From contig NZ_CAAAIM010000005.1 in NCBI RefSeq assembly GCF_900639985.1, positions 1 to 64,000 on the forward strand: a stretch of 64,000 bases of DNA, given 5' to 3'. A program made the position numbers and the translations under genes. Position 1 is the stretch's first letter. Every line of letters begins with the position of its first letter. The notes beneath the pieces were generated by a model, which saw only the letters and a program-made list of their open reading frames with translations, was not told the DNA's origin and did not search any database. This document shows, in pieces, positions 27,006 to 37,000 of the stretch. This stretch comes from Legionella rowbothamii (GTDB lineage: Bacteria > Pseudomonadota > Gammaproteobacteria > Legionellales > Legionellaceae).

Positions 27006-28279
27006 GTCAACGCAATAGAGTATTTATTACCGGCCGCAGTGCTTTAACTGCTTCAGGGAACACTGCTGATGCAACCTGGGAGTCTATTTCCACAGGTAAA
27101 AGTGGAATCGAAGAAATTCGTGACTGGGATTTATCGCAGTGGTCTGCGCGTCTTGGTGGTGAACTTAAAGATTTTCACCCTGCAAAAATGTTGCCGGATA
27201 GAAAACTAATTAAAGTCATTTCCCGTCAGGATGTTATTGGTATTAATGCCGCGGTTCAGGCAGTTGAGCACAGTCAAATGATTGTTTATCGTGATGGTCT
27301 GGAAAATGCCGATGACTTCAATGAACAAACAGCAATTTTTGTCGGTTCGCCTGGAAACAAGTACTTCCAGCAGTATGATTTTTTACCCTTGCTTGCCAAA
27401 TCACAAGGGGAGATGCAGCCCTTTGCACAACAATTATTTGATGAAGTCCATCCAATGTGGTTATTACGGATTCTTCCTAATAACGTTTTAGCGTATACCG
27501 GGATTACTTACGGATTTAAAGGTCCTAATCATAATGTCACGAACCATGCGGTAGGGGGAACTCAAGCGTTAATCGAGGCCTATCATGCAATCGTGAGCGG
27601 GCAAGTGGATCGCGCAGTGGTTGTTGCTTATGATGTAGCAACTGAACCACAATCTTTATACTATTACGATCAATTAGGAGTATTAAGTCATCGTCACTTA
27701 AAACCATTTGATGCGGAGCATGATGGCACTATTATGGCTGAAGGGGCGGCTGCATTAGTTTTGGAAAGTGAGGCGAGTGTCCGTGCGCGTTCTGCACGCT
27801 GTTATGGTGAAGTGATGGGTGGTTTATCGGCCACTGAGGCAACTGGATTATTTTCTATTGAGAATGATGGCCAACAATTGGCAGCATTGATGCAACGAAC
27901 CTTAGAGTCGACTGCAATTCATCCACAAGATATTGGCATGATTGTGGCGCATGGTAATGGGAATGTGAAATCGGATGACAGTGAAGCTCGGGCAATAAAA
28001 GAAATTTTTGCCGAACAAAAAACACCAGTAACTTCATTTAAGTGGTCTATGGGGCATACGATTTGTGCTTCAGGATTAATTGATGCGGTCATGGCAATTT
28101 ATGCTTTGGAAAATCAATGCATTCCTGGTATTGCTAATTTACAGCAAACAGCAAATAGTTGTGAGGAATTATCTGTTAGTGCGGAACATCGCTCTTTAGG
28201 TAACGCGGATTATGCCTTAGTAGTTAATCGCGGATTTGCCAGTATGAACACGTGTTTGGTGATTAAAGCCTGTGAATGA
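27002..28279 (+). CDS. Ketosynthase-fold protein lacking the active-site cysteine
   Basis: 425 residues, FabF fold. The position of the catalytic Cys is H182 (VTNHAVGGTQA in place of VxTACASGG), while both histidines, H316 (VAHGNGN) and H351 (SMGHTICASG), are kept. It cannot form an acyl thioester in the usual way. Its tight coupling to a complete FabF recalls the KS-alpha/KS-beta (chain length factor) pairs of type II polyketide synthases, so a partner that sets chain length is likely. Rhizobial VLCFA clusters also have two adjacent fabF genes. Confidence 0.8.
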   Translation: MSQRNRVFITGRSALTASGNTADATWESISTGKSGIEEIRDWDLSQWSARLGGELKDFHPAKMLPDRKLIKVISRQDVIGINAAVQAVEHSQMIVYRDGLENADDFNEQTAIFVGSPGNKYFQQYDFLPLLAKSQGEMQPFAQQLFDEVHPMWLLRILPNNVLAYTGITYGFKGPNHNVTNHAVGGTQALIEAYHAIVSGQVDRAVVVAYDVATEPQSLYYYDQLGVLSHRHLKPFDAEHDGTIMAEGAAALVLESEASVRARSARCYGEVMGGLSATEATGLFSIENDGQQLAALMQRTLESTAIHPQDIGMIVAHGNGNVKSDDSEARAIKEIFAEQKTPVTSFKWSMGHTICASGLIDAVMAIYALENQCIPGIANLQQTANSCEELSVSAEHRSLGNADYALVVNRGFASMNTCLVIKACE

Positions 28280-29156
28280 TTTAGAACAACAAATTAGCGC
28301 ATTACCGACTAGTTTTTGGGGGCGGGCTATTTTTAAGTTTGCTCCTTATAAGCGTCAGGTCATCATGGCGAATATTGATCGCGTTTATGGTGAGCGCTTA
28401 AGTTTGGCTCTAAAAAATCATTTAGTTAAATCGTATTATTCACATTTGCTTAAATCATTTAAAGAAGCCTTGCAATTACGCTTTATGAGCGAAGAGAAGC
28501 TACGTCAGCTTGTTGAGGTGCGTGGCCATGAGCATATGTTGTCCGTGGTCGCTCAGCAAAAAGGAGTGTTGACGCTCACCGGGCATTTTGGCAATTGGGA
28601 AGTCGCACCAATAGGTGGGGTGCTTAACTTTAAAGAGTTTCAAGGCCAGTTTCATTTTATTCGCCGTACCTTATCGATTAAACTTATTGAACGTAGTTTA
28701 TTTAAGCAATATTACCAGGCTGGCTTAAATGTAATCCCTAAGAAAAACTCACTTGATAAAGTATGTGCAGCTCTAGAACAAAATCATGCGGTAATTTTTG
28801 TTTTAGATCAGCATGCCTCTTTAGTTAATCGAGATGGGATTGCAGTAGAGTTCTTTGGTGAAAAGGCAGGAACCTATCGTAGTTTAGCTACGTTGTCACG
28901 TTATACCGGAGTTCCCGTTATTCCTGCTGCGGGATATCGCTTGCCTAATGGTAAGCATGTTTTAGAGTTTTTTGAACCGATTCCTTGGAAGGATTATGGT
29001 TCTACAGCTGAATCCCTTTATCAAAATACCCTTGCATATAATCAAGCTTTAGAGCGTATTATTTTAGCTCATCCTGAGCAATGGAATTGGATGCATAAAC
29101 GTTGGAAGCTTAAGAAGCATCAATTAGTCGCAGCGAATAATCAGCCCACTTCATAA
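28272..29156 (+). CDS. LpxL/HtrB-type lipid A acyltransferase
   Basis: 294 residues, lysophospholipid-acyltransferase fold with the H-x4-E catalytic motif at H105-E110 (GHFGNWE) and the LDQHASLVNRDGIAVEFFG substrate region. It transfers an acyl chain from acyl-ACP onto the lipid A precursor at the inner membrane. The GTG start at 28272 overlaps the ketosynthase gene by 8 nt; the N-terminal anchor usual in LpxL is short here. Last gene of the cluster, so probably the enzyme that adds the very long chain, as LpxXL does in rhizobia. Confidence 0.85.
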   Translation: MNDLEQQISALPTSFWGRAIFKFAPYKRQVIMANIDRVYGERLSLALKNHLVKSYYSHLLKSFKEALQLRFMSEEKLRQLVEVRGHEHMLSVVAQQKGVLTLTGHFGNWEVAPIGGVLNFKEFQGQFHFIRRTLSIKLIERSLFKQYYQAGLNVIPKKNSLDKVCAALEQNHAVIFVLDQHASLVNRDGIAVEFFGEKAGTYRSLATLSRYTGVPVIPAAGYRLPNGKHVLEFFEPIPWKDYGSTAESLYQNTLAYNQALERIILAHPEQWNWMHKRWKLKKHQLVAANNQPTS

Positions 29157-29323
29157 ACATTAAAAATTATACAATCAGCGCCCTGCATGAAGACCATTTT
29201 AGGCTAAGCAAGCTTATCTATTGCGTTTTTTTCTCAAACAGCTATCCTGAAAAAGAAGTATTTATGTGAGTATTGGATTGAGATAAGAGCTCACATCGCG
29301 ATAGAGGCCAACGGGAGAGTTGC

Positions 29324-31564
29324 ATGCCTGGAAAAATAGACTTGTTTAAAGCAGCTTTAGGGAATGAGGCTTATTTAGCTGAAATTAACAGTAACGCGAC
29401 CTCGCAACTCAAATTCATAACCACGCTTGAAGAAAATCAATTTACGCCGCAAGAACTAATTGAATTAATTAATATAATGCATGAGCCAAGAGTTCGTACC
29501 TTATTAATCGTGCGTCTCTTAGGTCAAAGTGAGTATTTGGTGAATTTAAAAGGTGAATCGGTGCTCAAGAGAGTAGCATTTAAAGAGTCCCGTACTGAGC
29601 CATCTCGTCTGAATGCTTGGATTCATCAACTTGACGTAACTATACTTACGACCGAGCTCATTAATAAATTGGATCCTGAAGCGGCTGTAAGCTTACTTTG
29701 CTCCGTCCCTCATTTTCATCAATTAAGCACTACTCAAGTACAAGCCTTATTGTATAAGCATTTGCACCGTGAATTAATTTTTTATTGGGTACGGCATTAT
29801 GCCTTTCTGCCTAATGCCCATTATGTATTAGCTCATTTAATGAAGCTAATCTATTCAGAAATTATCGATGCTATAAAAGATCAGGAACCCAGTAAACAAG
29901 TATTACTCACGTCAACGATTATTGAGCACTTGCATTTGTTTCATCCTCTGCCTAAGAAATTACTTTTGTTGGTAAACCAAGAGTCACATTTAATTTTAGC
30001 AATGAAATTATATCTGAATGGACATTATTACGAGGCATATACTTCATTTATTAAGCAATTGACGAACAGCTTGCTTCAGGCGAATCATGCCTTTTCTGCA
30101 GAGGCAATCGAGTTATTATTGGCTTTAGAAAATGTTTCTGAGCTTAATGAGATTCAAGTTAGAACTCGCGAACTCACCAGTAATTATTTTTGTGGCTATT
30201 TAAAAACGAATGCATTAGCCGGTAGCACATACCCTTTATATCATAACAGGCGTCTAAATATACAAAAAATAGTACAACATGTGGTTCTCGATGATATTCC
30301 GAATCCATCTCAATTATTGAATGATGAGATGGCAACTACTGTAAATGAGTTTCTTGCCAAATACCAATCCATTAACTTTTTCGAGTATTTCCTAATTCAT
30401 TATCGTGGTGATATAAAATCTATTGAACGCCTAATTAATGATTACCTCAGTCATTTCGCTGACGCTGGGGATTGGGCTAAGAGCCGCCAGGCAATGCAGA
30501 GGCTCATTTTTTTACTGCCTAACGCTCAATTAGATTCTAATCTTAGAGATTCAATTTTTTCTGCAATACTACAACAAACCAGGTCTTCTGATGAACGAAT
30601 TATCCAAAAGTTGTTTCTATATGATGCAAGAGCAACCATAAGGCATTTGGGCTTCATGGGGGAGCAGGGCAACTATCAAGTAATTGCAAATCTATGTTCA
30701 TGGGCATTAAATGAATTAATCACAATCGACCAGGACATGATTCAAATCGCGCAACGGGCGCAGGCTGAAGCAGAATTTGAACTTGGGCTTTCCAATAATG
30801 ACGGCCTTTTTTCTAGCTTAATCAAATACATCAAACGATGCTGGTTTTATGGCTGGACTGGGTTTTTTACACCAAGGAATCCTATTTATGTACTTCCAGA
30901 GTCAATGAAGTCAGCAGTAGCCACAGTGGAACCCCTCTCAGAGGATGAGCCTGCATTGCCGATAGAAAAAGACATACACGCGCTCTTAAAGGAAATGGCC
31001 CCCCCCACCATATTGACTCAGGGACAATTTGAGGCCTTAGCAAGAGCCTTAACCCATTATGCCTTTACTGATTCACCTAGTGATGAATTTGAAACTCGAA
31101 TGAAGGTGCAAGCCTTATTCAATTATGTAGTTCATCACAATGAGAACCAACTCAGACTGTACGCTTGGTTAAAATGCAACCAGGGCCCATTCATGGAGAA
31201 TCATTTTCGCTTGTTAGCCTTATCATGTCGACAACGTCCTTTAAGCGAGACTGAAATACTCATAAAGCAAATAAATGATGGTCCTGGAAAATTAATACGG
31301 ACTGCAGCAGAGTTTAACTGTCCTTTGCCCGAACTCAATGAAGAGTTGCTGGTTGTAACAGACGCCGTAGCGGATGTGAATCAGGTGATTACTGTGACTA
31401 AAGAGACCCTTTCTGTCTATTCTGAACAAGTGGTGAAAACCGCCCAATCCACCTGGGGATGGATGGTAAAAAACTTTAACGATAGTTTTTTTGCAAAAGA
31501 AGATGGGAGAAAAGAGGAAAAAAACGGAGTATCATCCCAGCCTCCAACGACTGCCTCTCTTTAG
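29324..31564 (+). CDS. Large helical protein, putative Dot/Icm effector
   Basis: 746 residues, not recognised. It is predicted almost wholly helical, with leucine-rich amphipathic stretches from 1 to 450 that may be repeat-like, one hydrophobic patch at about 500-520 (CWFYGWTGFF) and no signal peptide. The end is rich in charged residues (AKEDGRKEEKNG followed by SSQPPTTASL), like the E-block secretion signals of Dot/Icm substrates. GGGAGAG precedes the ATG. It follows the lipid A cluster but its codon use and isolation suggest an independent gene. Confidence 0.55.
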   Translation: MPGKIDLFKAALGNEAYLAEINSNATSQLKFITTLEENQFTPQELIELINIMHEPRVRTLLIVRLLGQSEYLVNLKGESVLKRVAFKESRTEPSRLNAWIHQLDVTILTTELINKLDPEAAVSLLCSVPHFHQLSTTQVQALLYKHLHRELIFYWVRHYAFLPNAHYVLAHLMKLIYSEIIDAIKDQEPSKQVLLTSTIIEHLHLFHPLPKKLLLLVNQESHLILAMKLYLNGHYYEAYTSFIKQLTNSLLQANHAFSAEAIELLLALENVSELNEIQVRTRELTSNYFCGYLKTNALAGSTYPLYHNRRLNIQKIVQHVVLDDIPNPSQLLNDEMATTVNEFLAKYQSINFFEYFLIHYRGDIKSIERLINDYLSHFADAGDWAKSRQAMQRLIFLLPNAQLDSNLRDSIFSAILQQTRSSDERIIQKLFLYDARATIRHLGFMGEQGNYQVIANLCSWALNELITIDQDMIQIAQRAQAEAEFELGLSNNDGLFSSLIKYIKRCWFYGWTGFFTPRNPIYVLPESMKSAVATVEPLSEDEPALPIEKDIHALLKEMAPPTILTQGQFEALARALTHYAFTDSPSDEFETRMKVQALFNYVVHHNENQLRLYAWLKCNQGPFMENHFRLLALSCRQRPLSETEILIKQINDGPGKLIRTAAEFNCPLPELNEELLVVTDAVADVNQVITVTKETLSVYSEQVVKTAQSTWGWMVKNFNDSFFAKEDGRKEEKNGVSSQPPTTASL

Positions 31565-31636
31565 CTCGTTATAATGGTGTCCAGCTGGAGCTGCAGGCCC
31601 GCCCCTCGAGTAGATTACTATTTTGGGGCCATCTGA

Positions 31637-31870
31637 TTAAGCTGCAGGAGGTTTACTTAATATTAGCACTGGAAAAACAGGCCACTTAATGTAATGAGCT
31701 ATGGATTCCGGCCAATTTCTTTGGCGTAAATCGTTTTCTTTTTCAGCCAATTCTTTTAATGCGAGATCAAAGGTTGAAAAATCTATTTGCAGAGCTACAT
31801 CACGCGAATCAGCGATCAATGAGATGGTGTCATTGATATATCTTTGAGGGTTTTCCACTATAAGTTGCAA
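31637..31870 (-). CDS. Possible remnant ORF in a 526-bp gap
   Basis: A 77-codon ORF with a TTG start and no ribosome-binding site, in the gap 31565-32090. The product is helical with no recognised motif and ends at a natural stop. The rest of the gap shows no hairpin with a T-tract and no other coding signal. It could be the tail of a decayed gene. Confidence 0.2.
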   Translation of the reverse strand: MQLIVENPQRYINDTISLIADSRDVALQIDFSTFDLALKELAEKENDLRQRNWPESIAHYIKWPVFPVLILSKPPAA

Positions 31871-32090
31871 TCGACGTTGGACTATTTGGCTATCTCTTTT
31901 TGTTTAAGTTTATCGGGAAAAGGAAATATTTAAACAATGCGATGGGCCGCTGTTTTGAATGGATGACGCCGCATGTAATGGCGATTGCGTAAATATTTTA
32001 CAGATATTGTGCGTCCACGAGGTAAGCGCTCATCTTTTTAGCTGTATTTTGCATGCGAAACGTCACAACTGACAGGTCAACGATGGATTG

Positions 32091-32927
32091 TCAGATGGAT
32101 AGAGTTGTTCCTTCATAGACGAAAGTCGCAGGCCCTGTTAGGGTGATGGGCTTATCGAAGGCGGGCCAGTTAATAATCAAATCACCGCCCGGTAAGGAAA
32201 CAGTTATTTGTTGCTCTAGTTGATGGTATAAGCGGCCGATAGCGGCAGCGGCCACTGCGCCACTGCCACAAGCAAGCGTTTCGCCACAGCCTCGCTCGTA
32301 GACCCTTAATTTGATCTGCCTTGGGTTTATAATGTGCATAAAGCCAACATTCACTTGCTCAGGAAAGCGTTGATGATGACTAATTTGCTGCCCGAGGGTA
32401 TGAACTGGTGCCATTTCGGTATCATGAACTAGTAAAACGGCATGTGGATTGCCGACGCTTAGCGCATGAATAATCGCCGTTTCACCTTCCTCCAAGTTTA
32501 TGGTGTACGCCTCTGCTTGATGCTCGGCAATTAGGGGAATATCCTTGGGAGCTAGGCGTGGGATTCCCATCTCAACCCCAATGGTACTATCTGCATTGAT
32601 ATGTAAATGCATTTGCGTAGTGGAGGTAGCAACCGTTAAACTATTTTTTTGCGTTAAACCATAATGTTTCACAAATGCTGCTAGGCAACGCGCTCCGTTA
32701 CCACATTGACCAACCTCATGACCGTCCGCGTTAAAAATTCGGTATTTAAAATCAATATCCGCATGATTGCTTGGTTCAATAAGCAATAGCTGATCAAAAC
32801 CAATACCGGTATTACGCTGCGCGAGCGTGCTTATGTGCTGGGGACTAAGATCAAATTTTTGATTAATGCCATCAATGACCATGAAGTCATTGCCTAATCC
32901 ATGCATTTTAGTAAATTTTATACTCAT
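32091..32927 (-). CDS. dapF: Diaminopimelate epimerase
   Basis: DapF, 278 residues, which interconverts LL- and meso-diaminopimelate for lysine and peptidoglycan. The two active-site cysteines are C75 (GQCGNGARC) and C220 (ETLACGSGA). MHGLGNDFMVID at the start and NPHAVLLV are family motifs. It begins 5 nt after lptM, the pairing seen in E. coli (yifL-dapF). Confidence 0.97.
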   Translation of the reverse strand: MSIKFTKMHGLGNDFMVIDGINQKFDLSPQHISTLAQRNTGIGFDQLLLIEPSNHADIDFKYRIFNADGHEVGQCGNGARCLAAFVKHYGLTQKNSLTVATSTTQMHLHINADSTIGVEMGIPRLAPKDIPLIAEHQAEAYTINLEEGETAIIHALSVGNPHAVLLVHDTEMAPVHTLGQQISHHQRFPEQVNVGFMHIINPRQIKLRVYERGCGETLACGSGAVAAAAIGRLYHQLEQQITVSLPGGDLIINWPAFDKPITLTGPATFVYEGTTLSI

Positions 32928-32932
32928 CTCGT

Positions 32933-33061
32933 TTATTTAGAGTTAGTGGTTTCAGTGTTTTGTGTTTCAGGCAGTGGTAAATAGAGTCGACCTTTTTGGC
33001 CACAGCCAGAAAGAGTCAATATCGCCAATAAGGCAATTAAGAGTAAATTCATATGCTTCAT
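32933..33061 (-). CDS. lptM: LptM-like small lipoprotein upstream of dapF
   Basis: 42 codons. A short signal peptide ends in the lipobox LSGC, followed by GQKGRLYLPLPET, matching LptM/YifL (LSGCGxKGPLYxP), the lipoprotein that helps oxidative assembly of LptD. A second ATG 9 nt downstream would give 39 residues. Synteny with dapF supports the name. Confidence 0.85.
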   Translation of the reverse strand: MKHMNLLLIALLAILTLSGCGQKGRLYLPLPETQNTETTNSK

Positions 33062-33091
33062 TCAATCGCCTGTATAACTTATTTGGTTGAA

Positions 33092-33130
33092 CTTAGCTCA
33101 GAATGAAATGGAGCCTCATTCTGAGCTAAG
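33092..33130. repeat. Perfect 15-bp inverted repeat
   Basis: Arms 33092-33106 and 33116-33130 are exact complements (CTTAGCTCAGAATGA and its inverse) around a 9-nt loop. It lies between the secreted-protein stop and lptM. No T-tract follows on the minus strand, so it is not a standard terminator; mRNA stabilisation or processing is possible. Confidence 0.7.
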
Positions 33131-33152
33131 GTGCCGCAGCTAATTTATATTA

Positions 33153-33800
33153 TTATTCTGCTGCTAGCAGAGGAAGAACAGCATAACGTCTCATGATGTT
33201 TTCTGCTTTCAATCCATATGCACCCAGAGCACCAGGAACCCCTACAGTGGTTAACGAACCGTTACCAGCGTCAAATACTGGAGCTGCTGCAGCGCCCACA
33301 CCCCATGCAGTAGCAGATGCAGTTACAGCAGATGCGGGACTTCCATTACCATTAACAACTAGCACCATATTTGGATAAGCGGTTGTTGGTGCTGTGAAGG
33401 TAACTGCTCCAGTTGCTGTAGCTGCTGGAACGGTTGTAGTTGTTACACTGTCATATATAATGGTTGAAACAGTACCCACAGTAGCTTTAAGTGGAGTAAC
33501 TGCAACACTAGTGATGCCAGTACAAGAAGTCGTACTGTGAGTAGCAGCTGCATTCCATTTAACAGTTACAGTACCGTTATAAGCAACGCTCGCAGTGGTT
33601 GAGCAAGGACCAGAACTATCGGATACTACCACAGAAAAGCTAGAAGCAGATGCTCCAGTGTTTGTAGTGCTTACGTTACCTAAGCTGTTAACAATCACTA
33701 ACTGTCCAGTAGCTGGCGCAGCAGCTGCAGCAAATACAACGCCAGAAGTTAATGCAACAGCAAGAGTAGTGCGTAAAAATGTACGTTTAGTTGCTTCCAT
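33153..33800 (-). CDS. Secreted Ala/Thr/Val-rich protein of unknown function
   Basis: 215 residues. A Sec signal peptide (about 1-29, cleavage near AAAAAPA) is followed by a low-complexity beta-rich chain of Ala, Thr, Val, Ser and Gly with two cysteines (C66, C93) that may pair. The tail AENIMRRYAVLPLLAAE is of different composition. The looks are those of a periplasmic, outer-membrane-associated or fibre protein, but I recognise no family. AAGGATGG lies 9 nt before the ATG. Confidence 0.65.
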   Translation of the reverse strand: MEATKRTFLRTTLAVALTSGVVFAAAAAPATGQLVIVNSLGNVSTTNTGASASSFSVVVSDSSGPCSTTASVAYNGTVTVKWNAAATHSTTSCTGITSVAVTPLKATVGTVSTIIYDSVTTTTVPAATATGAVTFTAPTTAYPNMVLVVNGNGSPASAVTASATAWGVGAAAAPVFDAGNGSLTTVGVPGALGAYGLKAENIMRRYAVLPLLAAE

Positions 33801-34080
33801 AATTTAATACCATCCTTCTTTAAACTTTTTTTATTATTAATACAAATAATCAATCTATAATAGCTATCCGTGGAACACACTGCAGCCCACTCGACCTAAA
33901 GTCTAGCACTACATTTTTGATTCTGCAGTAATTTTTTTTATTTATATTTAGGATTAACGGGCTTGACTTGATCGGAAAATATATACCATGCCTTTAAAGG
34001 GGGCGGCTTTTCTGATATGTTGGCATGTAAATCAGAAAAGCCTTTATAATGAGAGCCATATAGAGGTATTTAACCAATTA

Positions 34081-37000
34081 TCATGCGTGCAAGAACCTAC
34101 CCTCGATCTCTACCTCATTATCTATCTTTTCTGCTTCAGTCAATTCAACTTTCTCGATTTTTTCTAAAGATGATGGACGAACCTTATTTAATTCGTTAAC
34201 AAAAGTGCTGCCTTGACTGCTCCAGAAGTATGGTGAGTTACCCGTAAATTTTACATACGCTATGAGGAAGAGCAGTCCTGGAAGCACTGCTGATGCCAAA
34301 ATAGCACCCGCGATGACCGTATTTCTTACATAGCGTACCCAGTCTTTATCACGGTGTTTGTCTAGCTCTTCGGTGGCGATTTTTAATTTGTCATAAAATG
34401 CCTTTACTCGTTCAGAGGGTTTGGGCTGCGCAATGGAATTATTTAGGCTCTCTAACAATGAGTTAAGATGCTCTATTTTAGGGCGTCTGGTTCCATTTTC
34501 ATCGCTGGTCGAGTTTTCTAATTTTCGTAAGTAATTTTCAGTTAATGGCCTTAACTTTTGGCTGATGAGTAAAAGGTTTCTTGCTTCTTCCTCGCTATTT
34601 AAGGCTGCCTGAAAATCCTGATTTCTTTCGGTACTTTCGCGTAATTGTCTTCCTAAGGAGGCATTTGCTTCATTCTGTATATCTAATTGATTCTCTACAC
34701 CGCGCTTCTCATTTTGGAGCTGTTCATTCGCAGCATGTAATTGTTTGTTATCAGCTGCTAATGTTACTTGATTTTCTTTAGCTCGATCAGCGATACCGTA
34801 ATTTTCAATAGCATAACGCTCCACTAATTCAGCAAAAGTTCCCGCAGTGGCAATCGGGGGAAGCTCATCGATGCTATGCCCGTAATAGAATTTTTGCGCT
34901 GCTCGTTCAATTAACGTATGCGAGTTTTGACGAAGTTTGAGTACATAGATCCCAAAGTCGGCTGTTTTTTCAGGAACAAGATTACTTAAAGCACTCAAGT
35001 CATTCATAAATACTTGCATTTGTTCATGGAGCTTTGTTATCGCTTCAAGGCTATCTGCGTATTGCTCCACAAAATTTTCGGCGAGCTTTTCAATGATATT
35101 GGTTTCTTGACTATTCACCTCATCGGAGCCTAATTGTGAATGGTGTAGCTTAAAGTTGGCTTCGATTTGTTCAATTAATTCCTCGCAGCCATTTGTGCTT
35201 AACTGTGCAAAGATGTAGGCGATTTTAAGTGCGGGGGGATGGTCTGCTAATTCCTGATATGCAGGAGTATCCATGATTGCTGCGACTAAGCTATTTATTT
35301 GCAAGTTAGTGCCTTTGGCAACAAATTGAGCACTAAGATCGTGGAAAAATCGTTGTAACCGCTTATCTGTAGATTGATTAATGCGCTCATAGCTCTTTGT
35401 CAATATTTGATATTGATCTTCTAATGTCTCGCCAATTCCCGATACGGCTAGTTTTGTTAATTCAGAAACAAAGGTTTGGGCAATGTCATCTTGCAGCGTC
35501 GATAATTCTTTAAATTTTTGCAGTAAGCTAATAATAGCATCAAAAAGTTGCTGTTTTTCCGCTTTTTTATCTGCGGAGCTCCAATCAACTGTTAAATAGT
35601 GTGTGCTGACTAATTGAATAACGCTGCCGAAGTTTTTGCTAACTACATCACGTGTCGCTTTGTCACGTAGGTTGGCACTTTTGTTATCTACCAGGATGTA
35701 GCTGCTGTTTAAATCCTCAATCCTCTCTTGCTCCGCAAGAGGTCTAATATTTTTCTCTAAAACAGTACTAACTTTATTAACGATCTCTGCTAGATTCTCT
35801 GGAGGGTGCTCTAATTGGAACAAGCTGAAAAAGTATTCTTGTATTAGTCGGGCTTGTTCATCATTAACAAAACCTGAATTAATGGACATAACATCGGTCA
35901 GGAGTCCATAGGTATGACTTGTTTTCTCTGGATCCCCTTTGCGCAGTATTCGTCGCTGTGGAGTAACCCCCATCAGGGTATAACTGGTGCTATTAAATGC
36001 CTCATATGCTTTTCTGTTTTGCGCGATTTTGTCATATAGCTCGCGATAGATAGCTGAAAAATTAAGTTTCGCTACATCAATTTTTTTATTTTTAGGTTTT
36101 TCGGCTAGTTCAATGGGTTCTGATTGTTCACCAACGAGTGTAATTTCGCTATGTTCGTCCTCGGATTCATCAAGTTGGGCATCCGCTAGATCGGCAAAAA
36201 TATCGGAAAGGTTCTCTTCATCATTTAACACGATGGCATATTTTCGGCCTAAAGCCGTATGTTTTTTAAAAAGCTCTTGGCCCAGATCGTTAAAGATGAT
36301 CCCATGTTGGTTTAAAAAATCCAGCAATTTATAAATTAATAACTTCTGGACATGGGTTGCCTTTACTGATGAGTCGGTCATGACCACTTTTTGCTGTGAG
36401 GCATTATTTCCAGCAGAGCCTGTACCGTGATGACCTGGAATGGTATAGCACACAAACTTTTGTTCTGGTGATTCTGGTTGAATCCATGCAGGGGTAAATC
36501 CTAAGGAAGAATGTTCATTTTCGTAATACAGAATCTGAACGTTTTGGGCAATTGGTGGAATGGTAAAATAGCGATCGTCATACCAAGTTATGGGAAAGCA
36601 ATCCCCTGGTACAGGATCAACGCCCAAAAAGTTAATTGAGGTATTTGGAATATTCTTTTTTAGAGATTCAAACCACGTTGCTCGTTCTTCTTGTGGAATA
36701 AACTGTAATTGCGCTTTTAAATGTTCAATAATATCTGGAGTGTTATTAATCGGTTTTTTTGCGTTATGTCGTTCAGTTTGTTGGCGGAGTAACTCTGCAA
36801 TGACTTCATCAATCGAGTTACACGCTGCAATCATATTTTGTACGGCTTGTATCTCATGAGTAATCAGCGTGGATTCAACTGCCCCTCTACTATGGGCAAT
36901 GATATTAATTGGTTGTTGGCCGCGAGCAACCGCGAGTAATATTTCAGCAACCCCAAAACCAATTTTTTCACCCACGTTTGCGCCGCTAGTTGTAGGGCCA

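Noticed and set aside
27002..28279. Sequencing error explaining the missing active-site Cys
   Set aside because: The frame is intact on both sides and several adjacent residues also differ (TNHAVGG against TACASGG), so a single-base error cannot account for it.
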